Assembly: GCA_002049455.2 (NCBI GenBank) | Contig: KV918856.1 | Location: 1-64,000, forward strand | Length of the DNA stretch: 64,000 nt | Direction of reading: 5' to 3' | Source of the DNA: Porphyra umbilicalis | Lineage: Eukaryota; Rhodophyta; Bangiophyceae; Bangiales; Bangiaceae | Shown: positions 22,901 through 34,413 of the stretch, in pieces | Numbering within the stretch: the first letter of the stretch is position 1 | How the letters are laid out: each line of letters starts with the position of its first letter | The notes under the pieces: generated by a model | What the model saw: the letters and a program-made list of their open reading frames with translations, nothing else | What the model was told of the DNA's origin: nothing | Databases searched by the model: none | Position numbers and translations under genes: made by a program

Positions 22901-23513
22901 GCAGTGGTGACTACCCGGGGGTGGGACACAAACGACTTTTTGCCATGTGAAAAGGCCAGAGCGACGTGTGGAGATTCCGCAGGACGCCAAAAAACCACAC
23001 ACATTGACATGGTTTTGTGGTGGCTCTGGTGGGTTATTGTTCGTGAGTCGACCCACCGCATATCAGCGCATGGAATCTCCCCATGAACAGACAGCCCGAC
23101 AGTGCGAAACAGCCGATCAACGCTTTGTCTCTAAGCTGATGGTGGCCAATGAGAGCTCGAAAGTTTCCTTCTGACGACGCGCCATGCTCTCCACTGGGCC
23201 AACATGGTGGGAGAGCACCCTCGTCTTGTCGCCTTCCTGTTGGGAGATATCCTCACACGCAACAGACCGCCCACAAAGCAGCGGTCGCCTCCATATGCCT
23301 TTGTGGACGGACGCTACGGCTGTTCCACATGGCTTTGTGAAGCGCACTTCCTGCCCCACTTGGGCGGCCAGACTTGGCGCCATGCTCTTCATCTCGTCGA
23401 GACGCTTCTGGCTGTGTCAAGACATCCAACCCCAGAAGACAGGAAATATCATCCACAAAGGTTTGTGGGAAAAATCTGCGTGTGTCACCCCACCCCCGCT
23501 TAGTCACTACTGC
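22901..23513. mobile_element. MITE-like inverted-repeat element, about 0.6 kb
   Basis: The ends are imperfect inverted repeats of about 45 bp. Left GCAGTGGTGACTA then CGGGGGTGGG and CTTTTTG; the right end read on the minus strand gives GCAGTAGTGACTA, CGGGGGTGGG and ATTTTTC. No coding capacity, lower GC than neighbours. No clear target duplication was found, so the superfamily is undetermined. Confidence 0.6.
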
Positions 23514-25400
23514 GCAGTGTGGCCCCCATAGTCATCGCGCCGGCGGCCGGCACCGACCTCGGCGCGCCCCGGCTTGGTCATCAGCTTCAGACGGGTGCTA
23601 CCTTTAACGGCATGGTGGGAAGCATGATCACCCTCCACCTTTCCGTGCTCTCACGTGACGGCGCGCTGCTGTGCATGGGCCTCGGCCGCCGCCTCGGTAC
23701 CGCCGCCGCCGGCGCCGCCGCCGTCGGCGGCGGCGCCGCCACCGCCGCCGTCGCCGAGGACCCCCCAGACACTGCAATTTCGTGCTTGGTTGCGGCCGCC
23801 ACACAGTGGTGTTTGACGCCGTCTGTCCCCGGTGTTTGCCGCCGCAACCGCCCGAGCCCGTTGCCCCTGCGCCCGGGTCCCGTCTCGGCCCCAGCCGCCG
23901 CCGCCGACGGCTACTCGGCTTGCAGTCTCGTGGCGCCATGATGCTGCGGCCTTGCCTCCAAGCCCCCTTGTGACCGACGTGCAGTGCCTCGTGGCCAAAT
24001 TCGCAGGCCATTAGACATCCCGCGTCGACCACCCCTACCCGTGAAGTTCCCCCCCCCCGCAGCCGCTCCTTGTTGCGGTGGATCTTCTCACACCGTGCAC
24101 GTCTGCCCGTTGAGCCCTGTTGCGGGCGACCAGTCGACCTCGGGGCGGCGCCTGTGCCCAAACGGACGGCGGTCCGAGCGGGGCGCGGGGTGGAAGGAGG
24201 CAAAGGGCCAACCGGGTGGGCCCCCGCCCCCGCATCCCCCCACCGTGCACGGCCGTTGGGGGCGGGACCGCCGGGGGTGTCTGAGCCAGACAACGGGCTG
24301 CCGACACCGCCGCCACCCTTCACACCCACCGGTGGCGGGTCCCCTTCCCCCCTTCCCCCCGGCGTGCAGGAGGCCAACCGCGTTGGCGTGCACGTGGGAT
24401 GGATCGGCTTGGGCGACCAACAGATGGCCTACGGCGCGGGCGGGCCCGACGCGGGAGGGCCATCCGCGATGGCAGTACCGGCAGCATCGCCGGCGGCGGC
24501 GGTGGCGGTGCTGGCCACGGTGGCGGCGGGGCGGGTCGACCCCGTCCCTTGGCGACGCGAAGCAACGACGCCCGCGGCCGGCTGTCTGCCGCTCCCGCCA
24601 CTCGGCCGCGTCGGCCGCCGCCGCAGCGGCGCGCGCCGCGGCCGGGGGGCCCCCTCAGGCGTCAGCGGCCGCCGCCCCGTTGCCACGGCCAAGTCGCCAC
24701 ACTGGGAACGCGGGGACTTGGCGCGCCGCCACGATTCACCGCCATGGAGGGCGAGCGTCGCCCCCCTGGGTTGGCGGTGGCTGCGGACTCGGCCAAGCAG
24801 TGCGGGAAGGGGACGGATAGCAAGCGGGGGTGATGGGCCACCAAGCCCCCTTGGGCCTGATGGCCACGGTCTTCTCGCGAGGCCGCTGCCACCACCGCCG
24901 ATTGGGAAGCGCGCCCACTGGGGGACGCGCCAGGAGTGAAAAGTGGACGTCCTTGGACGTGGTGGCGGTCCCCGTATCGCAACAGCAGCAGTTGCCTGGC
25001 TCGGCGACGCTCGTCATCTGGCGGCAGGCATTGGCAGGCAAGCATCGGGAGCTGGCCTCAACAGCTCCTAGCGCAGGGAGGCTGGGTTGCGGCTGTGCCC
25101 TTCCACCGTGGTGACCATCACCAACGACGACAGGCAGGCGGACTCCACCGGACCACGAAGCAAGAGGAGCTCGCGCCCCCCGACGGATCTAGTGCGACAT
25201 TTGTAACGCGACCGTAGTGCTGTCTCGAACACTTCTTGACTTGGTGCTACAGGCCGAACGACCTCGGAGTCGTCTCGAAAGCAGACCCAGAGATGGTGAT
25301 GAACAGCTCTTCTTAAATTTATTGCGTGTTGCGGGAGTGGCCAAGCCGATGCGAGAAAAAGAAAACAAGGCACTGTGAACCATCGAGGGCTCCCTACGTA
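23514..25400. other. Intergenic, no gene recognised
   Basis: GC-rich with open frames on both strands but no recognisable domain or intron pattern. The right part holds the kinase gene's 3' flank. Confidence 0.35.
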
Positions 25401-26456
25401 TCAGTGCTCAGACCGGCGGGTCGGGCTCGCGGATTTCCGGGAGCCCGTCAGCGCGTGCATGAGCGACTGAGCGCCCGCCAGCAGGTCGAGCGCCTCATGG
25501 GTCACCTCTTCGACCTCGTCATCGAGGCCAACGAGGATCTCGTCAATCATCTCAATGGCCTCCCGCGCCGACGGACGGTCCGCGCCAGTCTTCGAAAGCA
25601 GCGCCGAGACCAGCTCCTTGACGGCAAAGGGGATTTGGTCCCACACCCCCCCGTGGAGCGTCGGCGACGCCTCCACGATGCGGCGGCCGAGAGCCTCCAT
25701 CGCGCTGCCGCCATCGGCCGGCGAGGCCGACCCGAACGGTAGCCGCCGGCACAGAAGCGCGTAAAGCACGACGCCAACCGACCACGAATCTCCCTCCTCG
25801 GGCACGTACGGCGCGCGCATCACAATCTGGGGCGGGGAGTAGGCGGCCGTGCCGCACGGCTGCCGCGCATGCAGGTCACCCCCGGGTCGCCGCCGGTGGC
25901 ACAGGCCGAAGTCGATGAGCTTGACGACCGAGTGATCGGCGTCAGCGAACATGACGTTCTCCAGCTTCACATCCCGGTGCGCAATGCCACGGTCGTGCAG
26001 GGCCGAGAGGCTGCAGAACACCTCCCGCACCACACGCAGGGCATCAGGGGCGGAGAAGGCGCTGCGGCGGTGGGTGAGCGCGCTGAGCAGGTCACCGCCG
26101 ACAAGGAGCTCCATCACAAGGTACACGTGCTGCACGTCTTCGAGTACCTCCAGGTAGCGCAGGGAGTTGGCATCCGACGCCAACTGCCGCAGCACCACAA
26201 CCTCACGCGCCAGGGCAGTGCGCGAGGCCTCATTGAGACCCGACTTCGACACAATCTTGATGGCCACCTCCTCACCAAGAACGTCAGACGCACCGGTGGT
26301 GCCGCACCGGACGGCGCGGTAGACAGTCGAGTTGCCGCCCTCCGAGAGCGTCTCGGTCACGGTGTAGTGTCTCCGCAGGGCGCGGAAGCGGGCGCCCGAG
26401 GTAGAAGCGGACGCAGCGCGGCGCGCCGGCGACGCGCGGACGGGGGTAGACGCCAT
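25401..26456 (-). CDS. Ser/Thr protein kinase, CaMK-like
   Basis: A single-exon 351-aa kinase consisting of a complete catalytic domain with short tails. Visible motifs: glycine-rich loop SEGGNSTVYRA (about 39-48), ATP-anchoring Lys67 in VAIKIV, Glu85 in the C-helix, HRDVKLEN with catalytic Asp162, and DFG at 182-184 (LIDFGLC). The APE-like segment is PPQIV and is followed by DSWSVGVVLYALLCRRLPF. All catalytic residues are present, so it should be active. HRDVKLEN and the insert pattern fit the CaMK/SNF1 branch, but there is no EF-hand, UBA or other regulatory domain, so the substrate and pathway are open. I use the ATG at 26456 (ACAATGG); an upstream in-frame GTG at 26507 is not a credible start. 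The basic Ser-rich leader (residues 2-25) could be regulatory or a weak targeting signal. Confidence 0.93.
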   Translation of the reverse strand: MASTPVRASPARRAASASTSGARFRALRRHYTVTETLSEGGNSTVYRAVRCGTTGASDVLGEEVAIKIVSKSGLNEASRTALAREVVVLRQLASDANSLRYLEVLEDVQHVYLVMELLVGGDLLSALTHRRSAFSAPDALRVVREVFCSLSALHDRGIAHRDVKLENVMFADADHSVVKLIDFGLCHRRRPGGDLHARQPCGTAAYSPPQIVMRAPYVPEEGDSWSVGVVLYALLCRRLPFGSASPADGGSAMEALGRRIVEASPTLHGGVWDQIPFAVKELVSALLSKTGADRPSAREAIEMIDEILVGLDDEVEEVTHEALDLLAGAQSLMHALTGSRKSASPTRRSEH

Positions 26457-29400
26457 TGTCGAGAGCTGAGTACGGGACCCCGCCGAGACGGTGGGGCGCC
26501 GCTGCACAGTCAGGGGCGCTGCTGATGGGATAGCCGTGGGGGGGACGGTCGCGCGGGGGTTGAGGGATGTGAGGGTGGCAAGGGTGAGCGACCTTCACGG
26601 GGAGGAGTCTGGCGGGCGTGGGAAGGGTGAAGACGCGGATGGGGAGAGGGGAGGGGCGGCGATGGCGATAGATATCAAGCGCTGGTGTGTGCCCGGCTCA
26701 ACGGCACGCGGTCACACCAAATGCCATTTCCTCCCACGCAACCCACCACAGGGTCACCCAGACCCCACGTGCAGACCGCGGAGAAAGGGGTGCCAGCGTC
26801 CGCAGCCACGGGCGGCGGCGCAAGGCTGCCGTTGGGAGACCATGCCCCACCCTGCCACGCCTTGTGTGTCGCTGGTCTTCCCTTACAGACAGGCCCCAGA
26901 CGAACACGTAGGCAGGGGCCCGCCTACACCACTCCCGTGACCTTTCTCCGCGTGGCAACCCTTGCCACGTGCACCCCGTCCGGCGAAACGGCTGCGACTA
27001 AAGTCGGCTGCCCGGACACCGCATCGGCCCTAGCGGGGTCATGGGGGGACCTCTGGGTGGAGCTGGCGTTCGACCAACCAGGAGGCCGCGGTGAGAAAGG
27101 GCACCTGACTCGGGCGAGGTCCCAACCCGCCTCCACGCGCGCGCGCGCGGACCCCGCTGGGGTAGACCACCACGAACTGAATCAGTGTCCCCACACCTGT
27201 TTGGATGTCTGACCGCCACTGTGGCCCGACGATCGGGCCTTTTAGGTGGTCAGGGTGGTGGGAGGAGGACGCGGTCCTGTGTCACGTTGCGCACCGTCGT
27301 CGACATCAGCATCGTCAATTGGGCAGTGGAGCTGGACACCGCATCGCTTCCACACCTGGTGGGGCCCACGGCCAGCCACTCGTCAGGCCGCACAAGGTCC
27401 GCATGGGTTGCCACTGTGGCGCGGCAGCCAGCAACGCAACCACAACATGACCACAACACGCATTTTCGCACCGCAATTCTCAGTGTTTCTGGCCGCCTCG
27501 CTGGACACGCCTGCGGGGCGCGCGGCCACATTTTCATTGATTTTGGGCGCGGCTTCTGGGCCACGAACTGGGCAGCGACGGGTCCACTGGGAGTGGACAA
27601 CGCGTGCGCGCGTGTGCGTGCACGGAGCGCGACAGGCGGGCGAGAGCCTGGGCAGGGCCGGCCCCCTTCGCATCCGGCCCGGACCCGTCCAAAGGAAAAA
27701 GCGGCGCTGTCGCAGGCACCAGCGAGGCACCGAGGGAGCCATGACCTACACTAAACACGCAGGAGAGGTCCAGCGCCGTTTGCATATCTGCCGTCCGCCT
27801 GCCCATTGGCCGAGCTGACGCGTGCGCGCGGTGCGGAAAGGTCAAACCACAGGCACCCAGGTGAACCTCATCGCCCAGTGCCCACCCAGTGTGTGCTGGC
27901 GGGGCCCTGGACGACCTAACGGCGGCCTGCGTGCTGCCCTCTTGCTGTTTCGTCCAGCGGGTAGGTACTGTAATTGGTGAGGCCCCCTCGCACCTCGGAT
28001 CTCGCGCGATTCGGAGCGCTCTTGACTGAATTACGGTGGAGTCAACTACGCGGTGTTGCCGGCTCGCACAAAGATTGCCGTGCAACGCCCGTTGGCCGCG
28101 CCTGTGTCGACCGGCAACTTTAGGGCGTGACTTGAGACTGGAATTGAGGCGCAGCAGGTCGCGGTTGCTGTGGGCCACACGGAACCGTTGCCGTGCGTGT
28201 GGTCCCTGGCAGTCGAGAAGGGATGGAGTTCGCCAGGCACACGACCGACGGAGAAGAACACGGGCGTGGTCATCACGCTGTGGCAGAATTCCAATGTACC
28301 GTGCTGGACCGACGCCGGCGTGTAGTCATGAGCCTTGGGACCATGTCGGGCCCGTTGGTCGTCCGTATTGCATTGCGCGTGACGTGCCTGTTTGTTTCTA
28401 CGATAGTAGCCAGCAAACAAAACAATAGATATGCAGAAGTGTCGCGGCAGGGCACCAAGGGTGTTGCCGCACTTCCTACGTGGCCCTTGTTGGGTGCGGG
28501 TGGAACCACACGGACCACACACGAGCGCTGCGCGGGTCGCCCTCCAGCTCGAGAGCGCCACGAGCCCGCAGACGTGGCGGTGGAAGCTCCCAATCGGCTT
28601 CCGCTGTGCCGTCCACGGCCTTCAGAGGTACACACGCAGAACGGCAAACTGTGCGGAAGCGGTCGTGTCACCGTCGGTCCCGATTGCGGACACGGCAACT
28701 GCCTGTCTTCCTGGTCGGTATCGTTGGCGCCGGAGCTTGCGTACAGGACCCTAGGCCCCGCCCTCTGCCAGTCCACGATGCCCTGCCTTGGTCGTCCATT
28801 GGCTGGAGCGGCGCGGTCATTGCCGACAGGTGAGGAGGCAAGCAGCCACCCCCCGCGGACGTTGATAGGCGAACCACCCGCCTCGGCCGCCACCCGCCCG
28901 ACAGGGGGCGTCTGGCCACGCATTGGTGCGCGATGACCGCCGGTCGAGCTTTTGCAGCCACCCCCACCACCGCTGCTAGCACCGCCGCCAGCCGCCAGCA
29001 GCGGGCGGCCAACGGGAGCAAACACAATGCAGCAGCCGACAGCGACCCCAACGGTCTCTGATGGCGCCACTATGGGCGGTTGCCACAGGAGCCATTGCGG
29101 CAGGCCGTGAGCGGCAACCGCCCGTCGTCCTGCCCCTGTCTTTTCCAACAGAGTGCGGCAGGGCGCACTGCAGCAGCCACTTCCGAGTGGGCACCAATCG
29201 TCAGTCCCCAGCCGTCCTCCTCGTCGAGGCCATCGCGGGCGTAGCGCCTCCGTGCCCGTCTGAGGGGCGCGGCAACCAGAAAGCGGCAAGACGAAAAACC
29301 AGAAAAGCATAGTAGGCAGCATGGCCATGCGCCAACCCGCCGCCCGCCTGCCCCCGTCATGTCGGACTGGGTGAAGGCGCTTCCGTCCATTGGAGAGGCG

Positions 29401-30298
29401 ACGCCGCGCGCGCTGTGGCATCAGAGTGTGCGTCCTGGCTTGTTTGCTGGTCCCTGGCACCGTGTCGTATTTCGTAGCCGTTTGGTAGGCGACCGCAGTT
29501 CCCTACCCCACCGCCCCATCCGGTCCACAGTTGACCCCGCCCCGACGGCCCCGCCACACACCCCCAGTGGACAGAGCCGAAGCGTTGCCACCGCCCCCGT
29601 CGCCGCGGCACCAGCACAGCAACCCCCCACCGCTCCGCTCTGATGATTGCCCGCCCACCAGCCATTGCGTCCGGCTGCTGTAGGGTGTGTGGGCGGGCAC
29701 GGGTTGGGCCCGACAGCGAAGAAAGACAAAAAAACAGGGGGCCGAGAAACACGGGGGTAGGGGGAAGAACAGAGAGACAAGACCGCACGCAGGCGCCGTC
29801 AGACACCAAACGCCACCGCGCCACGGCGCAGGGGGAGCTGGCCCGGTGCCGCAGGGTCAGCCGCCCCCGTCGGGGTGGGCACACACGGCCTCTGCACCGG
29901 CGATGGCCGTCAAGCGGTGGCGGGGCAGCGGAGGTGTGGGTGGGGGAGCGGCGCAGCCCCCCGCCGGTCCCCCCCCACCAATAAACCCCGCCGCAACGGC
30001 GGCGGCACCACACTGTCGGCACACCCCCGCGCGACCGCCGGCAGGCGCGCAGGCGCCCCCCCGACGCGGCCGTCGCGGCCTGCCCCCGGTGGAATGCCCC
30101 GCGCCGCGCCAACGGCGAACGCGGGGGCGCCCCCCCCGCGCCACTGGCGTGCGGCGCGGTGCGCCCCCCCCCCCCCCCCGCGTCACCCCCCCGCCGGCAC
30201 GCGGCGCGCGACCGCCCACCCCGCGGCACGCCACGCGCCCGCGGCCACCACCAGACGCACGCGCGGGGCGGCGCCCCCCCACCCCCCCCCCCACGCCG
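26457..30298. other. Intergenic, 3.8 kb, no gene recognised
   Basis: Contains long but unconvincing open frames (for example minus strand 28273-29460) without domains. The composition around 28000-28450 is less GC-rich and could hide old repeats. No promoter element stands out. Confidence 0.35.
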
Positions 30299-31401
30299 TC
30301 AGTGGTCCACCGGCGCCCGCGCGGTGCGGCGGCGCTTGGCGCGGCGGCCTTCGACGCGCGCGCGGATGGCACCGCCGTCGGCAGCGGCAGCGGCGGCGGC
30401 AGCGACGGCGGCGGCGGCGGCGGCGGCGGCGGGCGCGTCGGCGGCCGCCGGGTCGGGCGTGGCGCCCGCGACGGTGGCGGCGGCGGCGGCAGCACCGCCC
30501 TCCCGCTTGACCCGGGCGGCAGGCGGAGCGGCGTGCGGCGGCGGCGGCGGCGGCGGTGGCGGCGACGGGGGCGGCCCAAAGCCGAGCGCCGCCGCCTCTG
30601 CCGCCGACACGGGCGTCCACGCCGACGGCTCGGCGGGGGGGGCGGCGCCGGCGCGGGCGGCGTGCCACCGCCGTCGCCGTCGGGGGGTGGCGGCCGCCCG
30701 TCCGCGGCGGTAGCGGCGGCGGCGGCGGCTGCGGCGGTGGTGGCAGCGGCCGGGGCGGGGGCGGCAGCGGCGGGCGTGCCGCCCGTCGTGGCCAACACCT
30801 TGATGCCGCCGCCATCGACTGGGGCGGCCGCCGCGGCGGCCGCGTCGGCCACCGCCGCCGCGTCGGCGGCGGCGGTGGCGGCGGCGGCGGCGGTGGCGGC
30901 GCGCTGGGCGGTGAGGAGGTCGGCGACGGCCGTGCGGTGTTTGGCGCCCTGCGGTGGGGCACAAACCAAAAGACAGGCGGGTGGCGGACCAAACGGTGCA
31001 GCACGAGGGATGATAGGAACCAGAGCGCATCCGCAGGAGGGGGAGCGGGCGGGAGCAAGCACGAGGGCGGTGCGACAGACGTGTGTGAGTGTGCACGCCA
31101 AGGTGCCAGCGGGAGCGCACCGCGGGGGAGCCCGCCCGCGACGTCCCCCACTGTACCGAGCGCCACCAAAATGGCACGGAGCAGCAAACCTCAACCCCCC
31201 CCGCTGTACCAACTCGCACGCCAGCGACCACGACCGCCCGACCGAAACCGGAAAAAAGAAAAAAACCCAGGCATCGCCCCCGCCACCCCCGCCCGTACGT
31301 ACCGCGTCATGGGCCTTGCGCTGCACCGCATGGTCGGGCACCCACACCCCACACGGCACGCAGTAGGTGCGGCCGCCAGACGGGCGGTGGCGGCCGGCCA
31401 T
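30299..31401 (-). CDS. U1/matrin-type zinc-finger protein (WBP4/ZOP1-like), two exons
   Basis: Exon 1 (31303-31401) starts at an ATG in CCGCCATGGCC and encodes GGRTYCVPCGVWVPDHAVQR followed by KAHDA. A 354-nt intron (donor GTACGT at 31302, acceptor CCGCAG at 30949) joins in phase 0 to GAKHRTAVADLLTAQRAA. The splice completes a C-x2-C-x13-H-x5-H finger, the U1-type RNA-binding finger that occurs near the N-terminus of spliceosomal proteins such as WBP4 and ZOP1. The rest is Ala/Pro-rich. After a probable homopolymer break near the G-run at 30637-30644 the frame AWTPVSAAEAAALGFG continues to a basic tail GRRAKRRRTAR (likely nuclear signal) and the stop at 30299. I see no WW domain. A nuclear splicing-associated role is inferred from the finger alone. 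Confidence 0.65.
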
Positions 31402-31982
31402 GGCGGCGGGTGCCGCCCCCCGACCGCGGCGCAACGGCCGGGCGCGCGGGACGGGCGCGACGCGGGCGCGCGCGCTCGGGATGAGGCCCCGACGGGGTTG
31501 GGGGGGAGGGGCAGACGCGCGGTGCGCGTATGGCCACGAGCACCGTGGGCGCGGTTCAGACAGGTGGGTGGTGCGGGGGGCGTGGCTGGCGGGGGGGAGG
31601 GCGGGGGGGAGGGCGTGGCTGGCGGGGGGGTGGCGGAGGCCCTGTGCGGGAACCGGCGCGGATCAACGGCGCCAAATCACTGCAGCGGCCGCAGACCGCC
31701 GCCCCCGTCCCCGCGGCAGCACCCTCGCCGAGCAGCCCGCCCTGCGCCGTCCCCCGCGCGGCCGCCCCCGTCACGCGGGAGCGCGGTGGTTCCTGGTTGC
31801 CCTACCACGTCGCACCCCCCCCCCCCCCCACTGACAGGCAGGAAGAAACAAAACGACGGAAAGGTTTGCATTGTGGCCCACGCGCGGGCCGCGGGGACGG
31901 GCGGCGGCGGCAGCGCGCGCGCCCCCGCGCGCGGGGCACCCCCGGTGCACCGACCCCCCCCCTCCCCCCGCCCCCCCGCGCG
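31402..31982. other. Spacer between the AMSH-like stop and the zinc-finger start
   Basis: About 580 bp, GC-rich with G- and C-runs. It must contain the zinc-finger gene promoter and the 3' UTR of the AMSH-like gene on the same strand. No box recognised. Confidence 0.35.
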
Positions 31983-34299
31983 TCACGGCCGTGGGGGCCG
32001 GTCTGGGTGAGCGGCGGGCGGCGCCGCAGGCGGCGTCGGCGCGCCGGCGGCGGCGCCCTTGACGCCCCGCCCGCTGGTCGGCGGGGTCCCCCCCGCCGCG
32101 GCGGCGGCCGCGGCGGCGGCGGCGGCGCCGCGGGCGGCCGACAGCGGCCGCAGGTCGTAAATCTAGGGGCGACACCGTGCCGACGGCCGGGACGCGGGGG
32201 GGCACGCGCCCGCAGCGACGGCAGGCAGTACGCACACGCGCCGCAACAAAAAGCAATCGGGTATGGGGTGGGAGGGGCGGGTGGGAGGGGGATGAGCACG
32301 CCGCATGAGGGTTAGTTTTGCAGCTGCGGGGGCGCGCCCGACGCGGAGCGCCGGCGACGGGCGCCCGCGCCGACGGCCAGTGCGCATAACACGGGGCGGG
32401 GCCACGCGCGTGGTGGGTGGCCGTGCACGGGGACGGAAGCCAGGTCGGGGGGGCGTCAGGGGTAATGCCGCTGGCGGGAGCCAGCCCGCGTGAGCGTGCG
32501 CCCGGGCGGCAGCCGCGCAAAGGGCAGCGGCGGAGGGGCGCAAGCGCGGCGGGGGGGCAGCGGCAACGCACCTTGAAGGGCGGCAGCGAGTCGTCGTGGA
32601 TGACCACGTGGTCTGCAGGCACGGCCAAGGGCGTGACCCCATCGTCGAGCAGCGGCGGGTGCTCGTGCGGACCCCTGCGCGCAGACACCAGCCAGTCGGG
32701 GACCGCGTCGCCGTCGAGCGAAACGCAATGGAGAGCACCCACAGCAAGCCACAGCCGCAGACGTCAGTCGGCTGGTTGCCACGAATACAAAGACGCACAA
32801 GCCCCCACAGGGGGCGTCCAGCCGCACGAGCCACCGGCAGCGGCACCGCGGCGCGCGGCCGCCCACCCCCACACGCAGCATACAGCGCACGCGTGCCCCC
32901 CCTCCCCCCACCACTGCGCACCGGCGCGCCCCACATACCGCTCGGTGCACGCTTGCACCGCCGCCACGCCCGCCCCCCCCGCCAGCCGCAGCACCGTCGC
33001 GCGCGGGGGTGCGCGGGGGCGCCCCCCCCCCCCCCCCCCTCCTCCCGGCGGCTTCCCCCCCCGCCCCGGCCACAGGAGCACCGCGGCGGCTTCCGGGAGG
33101 GCGACCTGAAACGCCGCCTGCGTGTGGGCCGCCTCCCCCGACAGCGCGTCGGGGGGCGGCGCGGCGAGCGCCGGGGACGACGGCGCCGCGTCGCCGCCGC
33201 GCGCCGTCGGCGGCGATGGCGGCGGCGGGATGGCGTGCACCCACCCGACGGCGACGAGGCCCTTGGCGGCGTGGAGGGCGTACACGTCGTGGACGTCGAC
33301 CATGGAGCACCTGCAGAGGGGGCGACACGGGAAAAAAAAAATAAAAAGCAGAGGCCGCAGAGGTGTCAGACGCAAGCAGGAAAGACAGCGCAACGCCGAC
33401 GCGGCGGCGGTGGCCCGCGTCGCAACCGGCGCGACCAGGCGAGGCGCACGTCGTCCTGCCCCCACGAAACGGCACATCCGCCCCGTCCGCCCACCCCCTC
33501 CGTCGCCCGCACGTACGATTCCGCCGTCCCCGTCTGCGCGGGCACGACCAGCGCGGTGACGCGGAGCGCAGCGTCCCCCCCCTCGGCCTCCACCTCTGCC
33601 GCCGCCGCCGCCACCACCCCCACCGACCGCACGCCGCGGGCGGTCGCCGACCCGACCATGCGCTCAAACGTGCGCAGCAGCGACGCGTTGACGTGCAGCG
33701 GCCGCAGCGGCAGGCCGCCGTCACGCCGCGGCGGCCGCCGCCGGGGCGCCGCCGCCGGTGGTGGAGTGCTCGCGGGGGGGCGCTCCCCCGACGCTGCCGC
33801 CGCCGCCGCCGCCGCCGCCGCCGTCGCCGCCGCCGCCGCCGACGCGGCGGCCGACCGCTCCCCGTCGGGCGGGGCGGGGGCGGCCCCCCCCCCCCCCCCC
33901 CCTCGTCCGCAGCGTCCCCCCCCACCCCCCCCTCGGCCGCGGGGGTGGGTGCCGCGTCGCCCGCCGCCCGTCGCGCTGCGCCGCCCCACCGGCGGCGCCG
34001 ACGTCACGCTGGACGTCGGGCGCGAGCGCCTCGAGCGCCGCGAGGCTCTCCCCGACGAGCGCCCGACCGCGGGTGCCGGGCGCGAGCGCGTCGGCCCCCC
34101 CCGCCGCCGCCGGCAGCGTCTTGCACAGCAGCGCCGCGACGCGCATGTGGAGGAGCGCCGCGCGGGCGGGGGGGACGGCGGGCGACCCGTCGGCGGCGGG
34201 GGGGGGGGGGCGCGTCGCCTCGGCGAGCGCCACGTACCGGGCGGGCGCGAGGGACGCGTCGACGGGGAGCACGGGGACGCGGGGGAAGAGGGAGTCCAT
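31983..34299 (-). CDS. AMSH/STAMBP-family MPN protein with degenerate JAMM motif, four exons
   Basis: Exons 33517-34299, 32939-33310, 32572-32674 and 31983-32162 join with matching phases (donors GTACGT, GTATGT and GTGCGT; acceptors CTGCAG, CGCAG, CTAG). The product follows AMSH end to end: LHVNASLLRTFERMVGSATA RGVRSVGVV, VTALVVPAQTGTAESCSM, GLVAVGWVHAIP, ALSGEAAHTQAAF, VALPEAAAVLL, VAAVQACTERGPHEH and PPFKIYDLRPLSA. AMSH enzymes are K63-specific deubiquitinases on endosomes/ESCRT. Here the JAMM residues are mostly gone: the first Glu position is Arg, H-x-H reads HAI, and S-x2-D reads SGEA. Only the first His and the Ser remain. I therefore predict a catalytically inactive ubiquitin-binding or scaffold protein. 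The N-terminal 100 residues may be the MIT-like region. Exon 1 has a probable homopolymer break at the C-run 33887-33902. Start at 34299 lies in CCACCATGG. Confidence 0.8.
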
Positions 34300-34302
34300 G
34301 GT

Positions 34303-34346
34303 GGGGGCGGGGGGGGGGGGGGGGGGGGGGGAGGGGGGGGGGGGGG
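34303..34346. repeat. Interrupted G-tract directly upstream of the AMSH-like start
   Basis: Forty-four bases of G with single interruptions at 34308 and 34332. On the coding strand this is a C-tract ending in CACCATGG. Confidence 0.6.
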
Positions 34347-34413
34347 TCGAACGTGGGACCGCCGGTCGCGGCCGCTGCAGCGGTCGTGGTTGGGGCGCTC
34401 GACGAGCGGGCTA

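Noticed and set aside
25401-26456. Assigning the kinase as the AMPK alpha partner of the gamma subunit
   Set aside because: It lacks the UBA/autoinhibitory and C-terminal regulatory regions of SNF1/AMPK alpha; only the catalytic domain is present.
28273-29460. Minus-strand open frame of 395 codons
   Set aside because: No domain, no Kozak-like start, mixed low-complexity composition; consistent with chance in GC-rich DNA.
32571-32742. Extending AMSH-like exon 3 upstream to include MGALHCVSLDGDAVPDW
   Set aside because: No acceptor at its start, and the acceptor at 32675 gives continuous family alignment (CTER joined to GPHEH).
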